Assembly: GCA_015680685.1 (NCBI GenBank)
Contig: MNCI01016273.1
Coordinates: forward strand, 185,433-249,432
Source of the DNA: Gnetum montanum
Lineage: Eukaryota; Streptophyta; Gnetopsida; Gnetales; Gnetaceae
DNA length: 64,000 nt
Direction: 5' to 3'
The notes beneath the pieces were generated by a model, which saw only the letters and a program-made list of their open reading frames with translations, was not told where the DNA came from and did no database searches. Below, piece by piece: positions 45,838 to 58,605 of this stretch (positions are counted from its first letter, which is position 1; every line of letters begins with the position of its first letter). The position numbers and the translations under genes are program-made.

Positions 45838-46556
45838 TAGATCACTGGAAATGAACCACATAGGGCTCTTCTTGACTCAGGTTCCGGAGTCAGCTTAATT
45901 TCACAAGAGATGTATCACACCTGGAACCTGCCCCAACTTAAGAAGAGCAACATCCAACTAGAGCTGGCAGACCAGTCCATCATCATTCCCTTGGGATTGA
46001 TGAAGTACGTCATTACCACTGTGTGTGATTGGTCTTACCTAGCTAATTTTCTGGTGACAATAATGAAGGGGACTTCCCAATTATAATGGGAAGGGCATGG
46101 CTTAGTACAGTAGACGCATGCCTTAGGATTCACGATATTTCCTTGGAAATTTTGAAGATAAACATATGTGGAAAGATCGAGAAGAGGAAAGTTCCATTCA
46201 TCACATATAGTGATTCATCGGGTGATGACATGGAGGAAATGCCTCCATGTAACAGGTGTGCCTATGAAACTTTGAACCAAAGATGCCTGTATGTAGCAAC
46301 CACACAAGTAGTAGATACCCTGTGGTTGATAGCTACTCAAAGGAGCAGAAAAATGTGCATGGAACTAACTAAGGAAACCCATGCCAACAACAAAGGCATA
46401 AACACATTAAAATATGAGCGTCGCCAACTTCCACCCCTCAATCTAAGATCATCAATTGGGAGAAGTTGGGCACTTCTACAAAATTCAAACAAACGCTCAT
46501 TATTTCGGATCCCTCCCTTACAACTCAATCATGGGGGAGATGGCCACCTATGCTAA
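45838..46556 (+). pseudogene. pro: Element 3 retropepsin-like protease
   Basis: ITGNEPHRALLDSGSGVSLIS contains the aspartic protease active site DSG (Asp 45874-45876). It continues as LELADQSIIIPLGLMKYV, and, after a frameshift near 46060, DFPIIMGRAWLSTVDACL supplies the closing LGR-type loop. A tail of about 130 residues without known similarity runs to a stop near 46556. No RT follows. Confidence 0.78.
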
Positions 46557-48468
46557 TCATATGGGGCCCTCAGTTCTTTTAAGTTTTTGTTTTACATGTT
46601 TTTGTTTTACACATTTTTGTTTTACAAATTTCTTTAACTTTTCTAAGTTTTTGTTTTACAACTTTCTTTAACTTTTATAGTTTTTGTTTTACAACATCGT
46701 TATACTTTTTCCATTTTGTGTGTGTGTGTGTGTTTGTGTGATCCACCTTGTAAGTTTGTCCCATAATAAGCGTTCTTCATGATGGTATGAACTATTTTCA
46801 TATTGATTGCTAATGTTTGGTATTTACCTTTAAGTCACAATGTTGATACTAAGGTATGTTTCTTCTGATATGGTAGGCAATGAGACGACTTCATCCATCC
46901 ATCCAATTTCTATGGTTTCTCTAGGCTTGGGAATGTACAGTCCCTTTCTAATAAGAACTTTAATGAATCGGTGATTGGGGATTTCTCAAACTAAGGACTC
47001 ATGGATTAAAAAGGGTGTGACTTCAAAGGAACTTGATGCTTTTGTGTTGGTCATTCTCTTGGGTGCTTGAATGTTTCTTCTTGAGTTTTCTGTCATTCCG
47101 ATGTTACCCAATTATCGGAAGCTGAGACAATAAAAATAAGAAGTCTTTGCATGGTGTGGTTCTCACGCATAAAAACACAAAAAAAAACTAAGTGAGAATT
47201 CAAAGCACACCCCTTAGACAAAATAAAAATTTGGCTACAAGCACTGGTTATGGAACCAAAAGTGTTCCCTCTAACTAAGGCCCTTCTCGCTTCCCATTCT
47301 CTCCTTTGTTTCGTCAGAATGGTGGTGGCTCTTTGGAGATGCATTCTTGCTATTCAAGAGGATGGTTTGGCCAACTTTATTGATGCAAAGTCACTAGAAG
47401 TGGTTGGTTTAAGGCTGGAGTTGGAATGAGACTTGCCAAGTCACATTAATCATAAACCACACAAGGGGCTATACACCACCTTGTCTTGGGATTCCATTCC
47501 ATTCTATTCTCTCCATCTTTCTCTCCAGGGTTCACCTCATTGCCAGTTGTATCATTAGTGTATATATTTTGGTCGATGCATTGTTTTCTTTCTGGTAAAT
47601 GCTTGTGGTTAAGACTTTAACTCTTGTTTTAGATGAAATTCCCTAGTCCTACAGACTCTTTGAATGTGGGTTTGTCAAGGCATTAAGGGCATGAGCCTGC
47701 TTTGGGGAGGACCCACTGACATTCCTATTTGGAGCCTTAGTTAAATTCTTTTCCCTAACATTTTGCAATTAATTTTATTTTTGTTCATTTCCATCTTGAC
47801 ATCCACTTCATCAATGCCATAGTTGTCCCTTTTTATCTATCTTTCTTACTCCTTTTCTTTCTCCATTCTAATGCTACCGGAGGTTTGCAATTAGTCATGG
47901 GGGTATGGGGCCTGATTTTTTCGATTTTCTCTTAGCCCTGAAATTTTTGATTTTCTTCCTAACCCCTACACCTTCGGTAGTCATCAGTCATATATTCCTA
48001 GATCCATATCAACCATACCACAACCTAGCCAATGAGTTTACACCGAAGCAAGGTATCAATTACATAATGATTCAATTACCCTTCCTAATATATGATTGTG
48101 TTGTGTGTGCAGATGGCAGACATGCAAACAACGGATTGGATCTGGAGAAAACACTTGGAATGGAGCAGCGCTGAAGTAGCTATGCAAGGAGCAAGATCGA
48201 TGGTGCACTTACGGATGGACAACGAAGGTGTAATCTTGGCATTGGTAGTAGCAACAATTCTTTCTCTCTCTTTTTCTCTCTCAGTTGCCAACAAAGGTCT
48301 GATGTCATTGTAATAAGGTATTCACCCGTGTTGTCATGAACACCATTTTTTTCAAGTCTTGTAATAATGATCCGTTCATATGTCATCCCATTAGATCCAT
48401 TTCCCTCAGTAATTCCATACCTACATGATATTATTGTAAGGAACTTGAGGACAAGTTTTCATTCAGTC
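46557..48468 (+). other. Element 3 3' region without coding capacity
   Basis: Begins with tandem GTTTTTGTTTTACA words (46580-46695) and a short GT repeat (about 46721-46740). The remainder is non-coding as far as I can tell, about 1.8 kb. CATGGGGGTATGGGG at 47898-47912 copies the polypurine tract and may be a second, internal one. Confidence 0.5.
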
Positions 48469-48477
48469 ATGGGGGTA
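48469..48477 (+). promoter_or_regulatory. Polypurine tract of element 3
   Basis: ATGGGGGTA abuts the 3' LTR. The same junction occurs in element 2. Confidence 0.6.
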
Positions 48478-49413
48478 TGATGAGACGCGATATCGCATGC
48501 ACCTTGATATCGCGGCCATCGTGATATCGCGTCGTCCCCTGCGATATCGCGGTCCGCTGTCAAATCTATAAATAAGAGGTAGCACTCCCCTCATTTCCCA
48601 TCCTAGGCTAGACGTAGCAAAGCTTTGGTGGATTGATTACCCCAGAGATAGAATATTTTCCATGTGCCCACAACAGGAGTCCCCCAAGTGAACAGTTCTT
48701 TATTCGAGCAGCTTTGTACCTAAACGCAAGTTATGTATGGCAATAAAGACGAGCTTTGTGAATAAACATTGCAGTACATGGATAGGTTTTATTACATGTT
48801 ATTTATTACCTATTGTTAGCGCGGCATGAGTACGACTTCGTTACGAGCATTGATGAATGTGTACGGCTAACCAAGGAATCAACTACTCATCTCGATTAGA
48901 TTCTCTCCCCCTTATCTCCTAGAACATGGAACGAATACGACTTGATTACGAGCATCTATGGATGTGTACAGCTAGTCAAGGAATCGGCTGCTCGTCACAC
49001 TTAGGCTAGCTAGGTGCCTCAGTATGACCACTTCGAGCACGTGCGTTACGTGTGATGATCCCAGTAACGATTAGTGTTTGGTAGCCATAGAGTTCAGGGT
49101 GTGTACGGTAAGTGGGAACGGATGCTGACGCTAATTAATTTAGACTTAGGACATTAGTTAGAGTTAGTTAGTTTCTCAACCCTTTGCTCTTAGCGTAGAA
49201 GACATAAAACCAGAAAAGACCAAAAAAATCATATACCTCGGACTTACTTAACCATACACCATGACAACAACAAGTAAGTCTAGGAAGACAATGAATGATT
49301 AACCCCAATTGTTCCATGGGGCGTTTAGGCATTTAGTCTGCAGAGTTTGATCAGATCTTGCGTGCTACGCTCGTTTCGTATGGTTGAGTGTAGGGGTACC
49401 TCGCCACTCATCA
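48478..49413 (+). repeat. Element 3 3' LTR (936 bp)
   Basis: Very similar to 42177-43091, with four instead of three ATATCGC palindromes and a TAG(TTAGT) duplication near 49160. Many differences are C/T or G/A. 105-bp internal repeat as in the left LTR. Confidence 0.92.
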
Positions 49414-49418
49414 ACAAT
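49414..49418. repeat. Target-site duplication ACAAT, right copy of element 3
   Basis: Identical to 42172-42176. Confidence 0.92.
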
Positions 49419-52400
49419 ATATATAACAAATTTATATGTTTTTGTTTATTTAACTTAGTTTTTTTGGTATGACGGTTGGAAGAAATATCAGATTAATATA
49501 TGGAGGAGGAAGCATTCAGCTAATGGGTGTTGTAGTTGACACTATTTTTAGTAAGGGAGGAAATGTTCCTGGGAAATATTATGGCTTTGGATTCTTATTA
49601 AGGTATTTTCCTTGTGAATTTATTATTTTATTATCATTTGTATCTTGAATAATAGAGTGGTAGAAAATTTTTTTGCATCTGAGCAAGTATTATTCCAATA
49701 ACTACCATCTTTAGTTAGTGTAGTGTACTTGTATGTATCATACTAATATTTTAAGTCTTTTATTGTGATTTTTACTACACATAGATCATTGGTAAAACAA
49801 TCATCAATGTTCATATTGTTAACACTATGCATAAGAGGAAAGAAATGATGATAGAGTACTTAGATGCATATTATGTACACATAGAGTACACATAGAAATG
49901 ATATTGTTAACACTATGCATAAGAGGAAAGAAATGGAAGAAGTTATGGAGGTTATTTGTTGGAGAAAACTTGAAATTCATAACAAGCTATTATGTTTGAT
50001 AATGTTGTAACATTAGGCATAATTTATCATTATTAATGTTAAAAAGTGGTTAATAATTTTTCTTATTTATTTTCAGGTTGGATTGCTAAATGTTGAAGGC
50101 TATTTGTTGACATTTTTGTTAAAAAGTGGTTAATAATTTTTTTTGACATTTTTAGATCATGCAGAGAATGATGGTTTTATTAGTAGTTAAGATCATAATA
50201 TCTTTTTTGTAGAGACTTGTCCAAGAAAGTTAATAAGTAAGCTTTTGGTATGGAAATAGTACTGACATATTACATATATATATATATATATATATTTCCT
50301 AAAATTTGGTCAATCTTATAAGTAATGAATTTGATAAATGTTTCCAAAAATAAAGAGACAATAGCTCTAATTCAAGACATATATTTTGGTTGAAGAAAAT
50401 TATGGCTTTCTCCTATGTCAGCCAAAGCATCTATCATCTTTACTGAAAACTAGATTGGAACCATCTAAACCAAGTGCAAGCTAGGCTCTTGTGTTGGTGT
50501 AACTTAATGACTATAAGTAGTTGTGAATGTACCTTAAAGATATTAGCAAAAGGGAACAATTATTCATAAGGAAAAATGACTATTTTCTTAGTAGTTGGTG
50601 TCATTATATTATTGCTAATGTAAAGACCTATGTATATTTACTAGCAATCCTCACAAAAAAGATAATATGTGGTCCTTGTTCATTAATCATATGTATTATC
50701 ATATGAAACAAGTGTAAGTATTATAAATAGAACATAATCATAAAGCGAAATGACAACTTGTTTTATTAACATTGCAAGACATAGTATATGCTAAAGTTTA
50801 TGGATCTTCATTATAATCAAGATCTGATGGAGTGGATGTTGCAAGTATTCCAATATTAGTCCACTGTTAAGTTGAATATTCAAGATGCATAAATCATATG
50901 TGAAAGGTGAAGTTCAATAATCAGCTTACACATTGTTTTGCTAAAAGTAACTTATATCCCACTTGTTTGTTGTATACAGTACTTGGTAGAAAGTGAATCC
51001 TGATGGACTGTAAGTGACAAGTCTTCTTTCTATAGTGGAAAATAGATAATAACTCATGCTTGTCGAACTAAACCTATCATTCTAAACCTATAATAATAGG
51101 CAATAATTCATCAATGAATTGATTTGGTGATACTTATATATTACATTCTACTAATGGAACCTAGATTCATAGACAAAGTTTCTCAAAGTAATTCCATATC
51201 ATTGAGAGTGAGCTTCCATTGCAACTAGTGGCATGCATTCATCTAGATCACCAGTATCACAATTCATTAGTAGATGGAAATATCAATCTTGTCTACCTTC
51301 CCTAATCAGATATGATCTAATTTTATCTTTTTATTTTAAATTTATCCAAATAAAGGAGAAATATACAAGTTAGGACATAGAAAATGTATTAATGTCAAAC
51401 TTAAAAGAATGATAAACTTTGATGATGTTTTTAAATAATAACTATTAAACTCAAAAATCGAAAAAAGCATAAGGTAAATTTTGTTAGAGTTTCTATAGTA
51501 AAAGATAAATTTAGAGGTTAATATACTCTTATATTGAGTTCTTATTGGTAGGAGCCTTCTAGATATACACTACTTGAACTATGCTTTTTATTCGTAGAGT
51601 GTGTGTGATCATTATGCATAATATGGTTATGTCATCAAGTGAAAATAAGAATAAGATCTTATAGTTGAAGTTTGACATGTTTATTTTTATTGATGGTAGG
51701 TTATAAATTGTTTAGTAAAGTATACATTAGGTTTGCATTATGGTAATGTTACAGAGCAATGTTGTAACATGATAAAGTAATTGCAACATACAACTAGAAA
51801 ATATTATCTTCTTATTGAGTGTGGTGCTATAACCATCATATTCTTGGTATAATGAGTGTATGAAAAGGTGGTTTTAGAATCGTCAATGGAGGATCTGATT
51901 TGAAAATTTTGAGCATGCTAGGTTGCATAAGAGATATGAATCTACTATTTTAATAATAATGTTGACAATGGCAAATTGAATGTATTAATTGCAAAGTAAT
52001 AATTCAACTATACTAACATAAAATAATGAATAAGTGGAATACATACTATGTAGTCTATAAATTATGGCAAACATTTATGATTTAAAGCTACTTCTTTGTT
52101 ATTTGCTTTTCAAAGTTGTTGCCTGGATTGTGTATATAAAAAGTTTTACTTGATTGAAAATGTCGTAAATATTAGAATGTCATGGTGCTAGCACAAAAAT
52201 ATAATGATGGTTTGCATGGAGTTCATGTTCTTATTATTGATCATGATGTTTTATGTTTATTAGTATCAAAAGAAATGTTTGAATATTGTAATTATCAAGG
52301 TATAGTTATGTGTTTTTTTGTTAAGCTTATAGTATGAATTTTTTTTTAAAAAAAATGTTTACCATTAACTTTTGTTTACTTGTTAGTTACAATTTGCACT

Positions 52401-53539
52401 GAGTGGAGAAATGATTTGGATGTATTGAAGAAAAAAGGAAATATGTTTAATCTCATCGTTATTGATGAGCACATAGTTTTTCAATATAAATTCAAAATAG
52501 CAAAGTATGTTATAAAAAAAATAGGAATACCTTTAATAGGTAAGTTCTTTGATATGTTTCAGGCCAAGTAATTTGATGTAGTTAAATGTATCATTTTAAT
52601 ATTATTATTTTTTGCTTAGTGATGTCTATTCTTGAAGATAAAGATACTATCAATAAAGAAGTTATGCTTGGAACATGGCATTATCTTTTGAAACCTATAC
52701 TTCTGAAATATGTGAAAACTATGTGACAACATATGATCAAACAAAAAATCATTCACAATATTTATTTTTGTGATGAAAATAAAGTGAGCAAAACAAGAGA
52801 AAAAGAAAAAGAAATATAAGAGCAAAGATTCAAAAAGAATTAAGTGTAGTGAAATTGAATAGAGGTTTATGACAAGTGGGAAAAAGCTTCAAATAAATGG
52901 TAATATGTTTTGTTTATTTTTATACAGATAGTAGTATTTTTACATTAAGTAATATGTTATTTTTATTTTGGATTATTATTTCAAAAGAAATCATACATGA
53001 ACATGATAGTACTTAGCCTACTTATGTAGATGCACAACATAATTTTTAGGTAAGAATACTATAAAAAATAAAGTATTACAAAAAGTATATATTTGTATGT
53101 AACTTCTATAGTTTTAATGAATATAATCACTAAAAATTATGTATAAATGTCACTTATCATTGAAGGGAAAAAGGAATTTTCATTTTGATTCTACAAATGT
53201 TGATAGAAATAGTATTTATTGTGAACAAGTAATAATAGGAAAACTGATGCTTTGAAGAAATTATGTATAAGATATCATGGAAAATTTGTTACTGGTGCTA
53301 CATCAAATAGTCATATAGAGTATGAATTATCAAATAGAAATGTTGATCAGACTTATCATTTTTATAGTCATGATGGAAATCAACATTTTCCAAATGCATA
53401 TAAAAATAATAAGGAATCATTATACGATGGTGAGGATGCTATATGAGATGTATGTTATGATTATTTTTTATGTATATGTTTTCTTAAAAAAAAAATATGT
53501 TATCCTTGTTTAGGACAATTGTCAGATGATTAGCAAGAT
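49419..53539. other. AT-rich DNA without recognised genes
   Basis: Contains a (TA)n run at about 50272-50295 and a short direct repeat (TTGTTAACACTATGCATAAG at about 49818 and 49902, 84 bp apart). Small ORFs at 52380-52571 and 53252-53446 have no recognisable similarity and the composition of non-coding DNA. Confidence 0.4.
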
Positions 53540-55074
53540 GGATTAGGATGACTCTTTGCAATACTAAGCCCCTAAGAATACTAGAAAATCTAATGTAACA
53601 TGTATTATAGGGCAAGGGCTATTTTACTCTTTAGCCTAAGAGGGAGAAGGCTTCCCATGTAGGTAGATTAGCAATTCATAGTCTTCCATAAATAGTATTG
53701 AACTTCTCTTTCCTCCACCTCGAGGATGATGGATCTAGGAAGTGGGGAAAGATGAGGTTTTCTAGTAGATAAAGATAGATCAACATGTCCTTACTTCAAA
53801 TATCAGATAGGAGATAAGAAGATATTTTGACATCTAAGGTTGCATGCCTTGCCCAGTCAGTTGATAGAGGAGTAAGAAGAAACTAGTTAGACCAAATCTC
53901 ACCAAAAGGCTAGTTTCCATTCATAAGCATTTGTAGGTACCTCAAGGGACAAAGCATAGAATGAAAGATCTTCATCTACAACAATGTTAATTGGCTAACA
54001 GATTTCAAGTGACTAACCTACTTGATAGAAGACTAATCAGCTGACTTTGAAAATGGATTTAGAGAGATGGATAGAAGGTTCCAAACCTCTCCCTATGCTT
54101 GAGTGATGTCTTCTAGAAGAGATTTCTTTCAAGACCAGAGGTACAGATGAGAGGTTCAAGGAAAATCAACCATATGATTTTGAGACCAAGGAGCTGTTGT
54201 TCAAGAGGAGAATTCTCCTTAGTTCCAAACCTTTGATTGAAGCCTTTCTCTCTACGAAGGAACTCTTGTCCCAAATATAATTCTAGTCATTCTTTCTTCT
54301 TTCATATTTCTCTTGCATGAGATTCTTGAAGAAGGGTAGAATAGTCAATCTATTCACATAAGTAGGCATTCTACTTATCATTTCTATCAAATCTCTCACT
54401 TTCATATTCTTTCTTTCAATTTCTTGTTATAGTTTATCCCAATGGACTTGACTTCAATTGGTAGTTTGTTGGTCCATATTAAAAATACAAGAGTCAATGA
54501 CTTCCGGAGAGATTGATTGAATTCAAACTGATCTATGATCACCCTATTAGTAAAACCCTTATTGTTCCCTGAATGAAGGATCGACCATAATCAATGCATG
54601 ATTTAGTAGTTATTATTCCTGAGTATGGCTAGTTGCAAGTATTGGCATGTTTTTGGGTCGAGCCACATTATTAGCACATCTTATCTTTTGACTGTGTGAG
54701 TAAAGACAACCCTTAGTCCTCCTATGAAAAAAAATGTAGCAGCAACTTACTATTGGAGGCCTTATCCCTAAATTAGATCAAAGCACATCAAGGAAAGGGC
54801 ATTCATCTGTATCAAGGTGGAACGAGATATAAGAAAAAATGTCGTACCCACCTTCTATTACTCTATCAACGAAGGAGGCAAAGCAACCAATGTAATGGTA
54901 TTCACCTTTGTAGCTCTTCCTATTTTTTGGCTTCCAGATTTTGACAAATTAGTGAACAGTAGAAATAATTTCATAAACATAGGTGAAAAAAAATCTAGCA
55001 TTGAAAGTGAAGAAGCAGAGTGACAACTAGTCGAGAAAGAAGCTCAGGTTGGTTGATCATTGATCTATGAGCAT

Positions 55075-55213
55075 GGGGTAAATTGAGGAAAATTTCCCTA
55101 TGTTAGTGGGGAATCTCCCATTGGAGAACGATGCCCATTTCATAGGGGAACTTAGGGACTCATTCCCTACGAATGTGGGGGAACTCATGTAGTTTGTTCC
55201 CTACCCCTTCTAG
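55075..55213 (-). repeat. Inverted copies of the same hairpin repeat
   Basis: GGGGAATCTCCCATTGGAGA and GTGGGGGAACTCATGTAG with CCCTTCTAGGG are reverse complements, with changes, of parts of 58240-58363. The order of the parts differs, so this is a repeat family rather than a simple inverted duplication. Confidence 0.65.
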
Positions 55214-55719
55214 GGTGCTCTTTGTAAAAACCAATCTTTATTTTCCATTTTTTGATAGAATTTGATTTTTCAATGGTATTAGAATGATAGGTGAGCTTAG
55301 TATTGAAAGAGAATTCAAAAAAAGGAGTTTCAAGGGAGAAAGGCAGAAGAAAGGGATAAATTGAATTGATAGGTTTGTGCAATCTATAGTCTAGATTCCA
55401 TTCACTTGAACCACACTCATTTATCTATGTCATTTCAAGAGACAAGAGAGAATGAAGGTATTAGGCCATATCAACTTGAACTTAGTATTCTATTAGAATA
55501 CAAGATTGCTTCATCTTCAAGGATTGGGTGGAAAAATAGTTTAGGAAGGAAACATTACTCTCTCTAAATCAATTTTTGTGGACCTTTCCCCAATAGAACA
55601 AACCAATGCCATGTAGATGGTAATAGAAGAAGACCATTTTGGGGGCAGTTTTCTTGGGAGCAAGTTGAAGAAAAAAGGGTACCGGTAAGAGAAAGAAGAA
55701 GCTCCAATCATGTGCTACT

Positions 55720-55790
55720 TCAACTATATGCCTAACACATGCAAGTCAAATGTTGTTTTCGGGGAGCTAGTGATAGAAAGAGAAGGGGAA
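55720..55790 (+). pseudogene. rrn18: Fragment of mitochondrial small-subunit rRNA (rrn18, 5' end)
   Basis: CTATATGCCTAACACATGCA followed by AGTC and TGTTGTTTTCGGGGAGCT is the 5' region of plant mitochondrial 18S rRNA, with a few transitions (for example GTCAAATG where GTCGAACG is usual). Only about 70 bp are retained. The GTTGTTTTCGGGGAGC part distinguishes it from chloroplast 16S and nuclear 18S. Identification is from memory of the gene. Confidence 0.75.
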
Positions 55791-55867
55791 GAAGTAGAGT
55801 AAAGGAATTGGTTAACTCATTAGTCTCATGACCTAAAGATTGCAAGTTTGAATCCTACCCATATCTA
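55790..55867 (+). pseudogene. trnfM: trnfM-like relic (mitochondrial initiator tRNA, CAT anticodon)
   Basis: GTAGAGTAAAGGAATTGGTT, then ACTCATTAGTCTCATGACCT and GCAAGTTTGAATCCTACC, follow a tRNA pattern: D-loop GGAATTGGTTAACTC, anticodon loop CTCATGA (CAT), T-loop TTTGAATCC. The acceptor stem no longer pairs and a small insertion is present, so it is a pseudogene. In wheat mitochondria trnfM sits just upstream of rrn18; here it lies just downstream of the rrn18 fragment, so the order has been rearranged. Confidence 0.62.
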
Positions 55868-58228
55868 ATCACTTAAGATGTTGGACTAAGATTCTACTCT
55901 TTTTTGATTTCATCCTAGAAAATTGTTATGGATATTTACTCCCTCCCATCCCAGGAATAATTGAAGAGAGTTATCCCCTTAACTTGTCGAAATGGGCTTG
56001 GTCACGATCCCTCCAAAATGGAATGTTCAAACGCTTAAGATAGGATTGATTGGGATTTTTTTGAGGTGAGAGAGAATTTGATTTGACTTGGAAAGATCAG
56101 AGACCAAAGACTAGAAGAAAAGACCAATTTGTTTTGAAAAGATAGAGATGAATGTGGATAGAGCATAGACCTTAGACTGATTGATTAAACCTATTATTGT
56201 AGAGTTTCCCCTAGAACCATTGAATTAAGGTAATTCATGTGTACCAATTTCCTTATGGTTGACTTAACAATTGGGATATTTATTTCACCATACTTATAAT
56301 TTCATTCAGCATATGCTTCACTCTGTTAGTTCATAGCAAAGCTTAGCTAGAGGGACAATCTAACATACACAATATTTATATGGCTTATAGACACCTTTAG
56401 TAGTTCCCTCCAAGCCTCCTACCAACCTTAACTTCTCTTTTTAGACTATCTACAATTACCAATTTTGTTGCCTTTGATTGCTTGTTGTATTCCTTATACC
56501 ATATTCCTTTGTCTTTGCACCTCAGTCCTGGATCGACTATAAGTCTTTTCTTTGCTAGATTAAGTCTAGGTGATTTATCTATGTTATTATAAGTGCGCAC
56601 TAAATCCCTACTTCTTGTTGCTAGAAAATGTAAAAATAGTACTTCTTGGACTATGGCCAATACCCAAGAAGACTAATTAGAGATTTGCTAAGTGAATGAG
56701 CCTGAAAGCACTTCTCCTAGCTTGGAAAAACTTAAGTCTTATACATTAATTAAGTAGCTTGACTTTGTTGTTGCTATCCTCTTAGTTGAGTGGCTTTTAT
56801 TCCTTTCTACCTTATCCATAGCTTTCCTTTCTTTCCCATCCTACTTCTCTTTTCAATAGGACTAAGGGTTTCCTTAGAAGTTTTTATCATATTTTTTGGT
56901 TGACGAACACTTCTTTATAACATTATTGATTAGATCAGTTCCTCCAACTAGTTTCAAGAAGGAATCCACTTGGATTCTCACTCATAGTCAAAGAGCTAGA
57001 TAAACTCCTTTTGAAAGGCATAGCTCTTCGCCATGAAATCAAATCAAAAGGAATAAAAAAAAATTTTAGTTTGAAAGGAAGTTTTATCCAAGTTGGCATA
57101 ACCTTTTTTCCATTAGCTAGAGTAGGAGGTTTGAAAGCTAAAGTTCCAATGAATGGGACACACTCAAAGGATTAGTCAATCAATGCTTATGTGCCTATTT
57201 GAAGTGAAGAAAGGAAAAGAAGCTCATCTAGGGATAGAGATCTTCAAAGTACTTGATCAAGGGATTTGCCACTATCGATGGGGAAAGTTGGATCAACCTA
57301 GCTCAAATATTAGACTTCATTCTTTGTGATTTTGGGGATCATCCATGGAATCTCTTTCCAAAGGCATCATCTCCAAAGGAAGAATCCAACTGGGAGGAGG
57401 GACTTAGCCCAATAAAGGGCCTACCCTCTAAGCTATGAAATCAAACCATTAAGGAATAGGGGATTACCACTTTTGAAATAATCTTTTTCATTGGTATTTC
57501 TTAGGTCTCAATTTGAAGAGCAATGCTCTTTCAGCTGGTAAGAATGGGAACTTGGATTTGAGCCCTATCCAGAGAAGGTGAGCTATTCAATAAGTCAACT
57601 ATAAATGCTTACTTACCTAAACTGAGATATGAAAGTTCTACTTTCATGAAATCCCTTGTCTTTATGAGTGAATTAGCTAAGAGGAGAGGACCTCACTCAA
57701 AGCAAATGGCTGAATTAAGTCATCTAGATGCACCTATCCTAGAAGTAGGAATCTTGGGTTCATAAGCTAATCTTGAAAGAGTTGGTTGGAATATAATATT
57801 AACGAATAGAAGACTTTCTAACTCTTAAGTAATGAGCTCTTAACATCAAAATGAATACTTTCAATACAATCAAGCATTAGGGGCATTAAAGTCCTATTTT
57901 TTGTAGGATGATCTAGCAAGAAAATGTAAATTATAGCTACAGCTCTGTGGGCTTCTCTCTAGGTAAATACCTCAAGGTTAATAAGTAAGAAAGAAAAGTA
58001 CTAGGGCTCCTCTTCTAGGCTAACTCTTCTCTAAACTCTTCTTTTAGGACCTGAACAAGGGCAAGCCCTTTGATCTATTTAAAAAGAAACAAATAAGAAC
58101 AATTTCTATTGAATTTTTGGCTATAGAATAAGCAAAATATATAAAAGTTAGTTATCTTCTTTGAAGACCTTATAATGAAAAAATAGGGTAATGTAGAGTC
58201 TCATAAGGGTAGGGAATGTGAGAAGTGA

Positions 58229-58605
58229 GTTACCCCGCAAAGTAGGCCATTGTTCTCCAATGGGAAATTCCTCGTGACTAAGGTGGTTACCATGTTGCAT
58301 TTCCATGAAATGTGTAGTTAGGGCCCTAGAAGGGGCAAGGAATGACTATGTGAATTCCCCCACATTTGTGAGGAACAAGTCCTCAAGTTACCCCGTTACA
58401 TAGGCCATTGTTCAAAAATGGGAGATTCCCCACTCAGTGTGGGGAACATTTCCCCGAGTTACCCCATTACATGGGCTATTGTTCAAAAATGGAAGATTCC
58501 CTGTTTGGTGTAGGGAACATTTCCCTGAGTTACCTTGTTACATGGGAAATAACCTTAGGGAGATTCCTTGCTTGTTAGGGAAACTTTTCCTTAAGTTACC
58601 CAAAT
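58229..58605 (+). repeat. Tandem 71-bp hairpin repeats in the probable NUMT
   Basis: GTTACCCC(G/A)TTACATGGGC and neighbouring sequence recur at 58387, 58458, 58529 and 58595 (71, 71 and 66 bp), with an earlier member at 58229. Units contain the hairpin TTCCCCAC-TCAGT-GTGGGGAA or a weaker version. Related units occur in reverse orientation at 55075-55213 and singly near 59962-60020 and 63937-63960. Confidence 0.75.

Larger units (their letters stand above)
42177..49413 (+). mobile_element. Element 3: 7.2-kb non-autonomous gag-pro LTR retrotransposon
   Basis: LTRs at 42177-43091 and 48478-49413, perfect 5-bp TSD ACAAT, tRNA-Asp PBS directly after the 5' LTR, and a polypurine tract before the 3' LTR. 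The interior encodes gag and a retropepsin-like protease in one frame and nothing more: 46560-48477 has no RT, RNase H or integrase. The PBS and gag style place it in the Athila/Tat part of Ty3/gypsy. It resembles the TR-GAG class of elements that keep gag and depend on a partner for pol, here with protease retained. Gag is near-complete with a handful of stops, so this is younger than element 2. Confidence 0.9.

Noticed and set aside
46721-46740. GT repeat as Z-DNA regulatory element
   Set aside because: A short microsatellite with no supporting context.
54817-55023. 68-codon ORF with a hydrophobic stretch
   Set aside because: I considered a mitochondrial membrane protein, but found no motif of any respiratory subunit.
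56397-56660. 87-codon minus-strand ORF rich in K and R
   Set aside because: No recognisable family; in the probable NUMT it is more likely an unconstrained open stretch.
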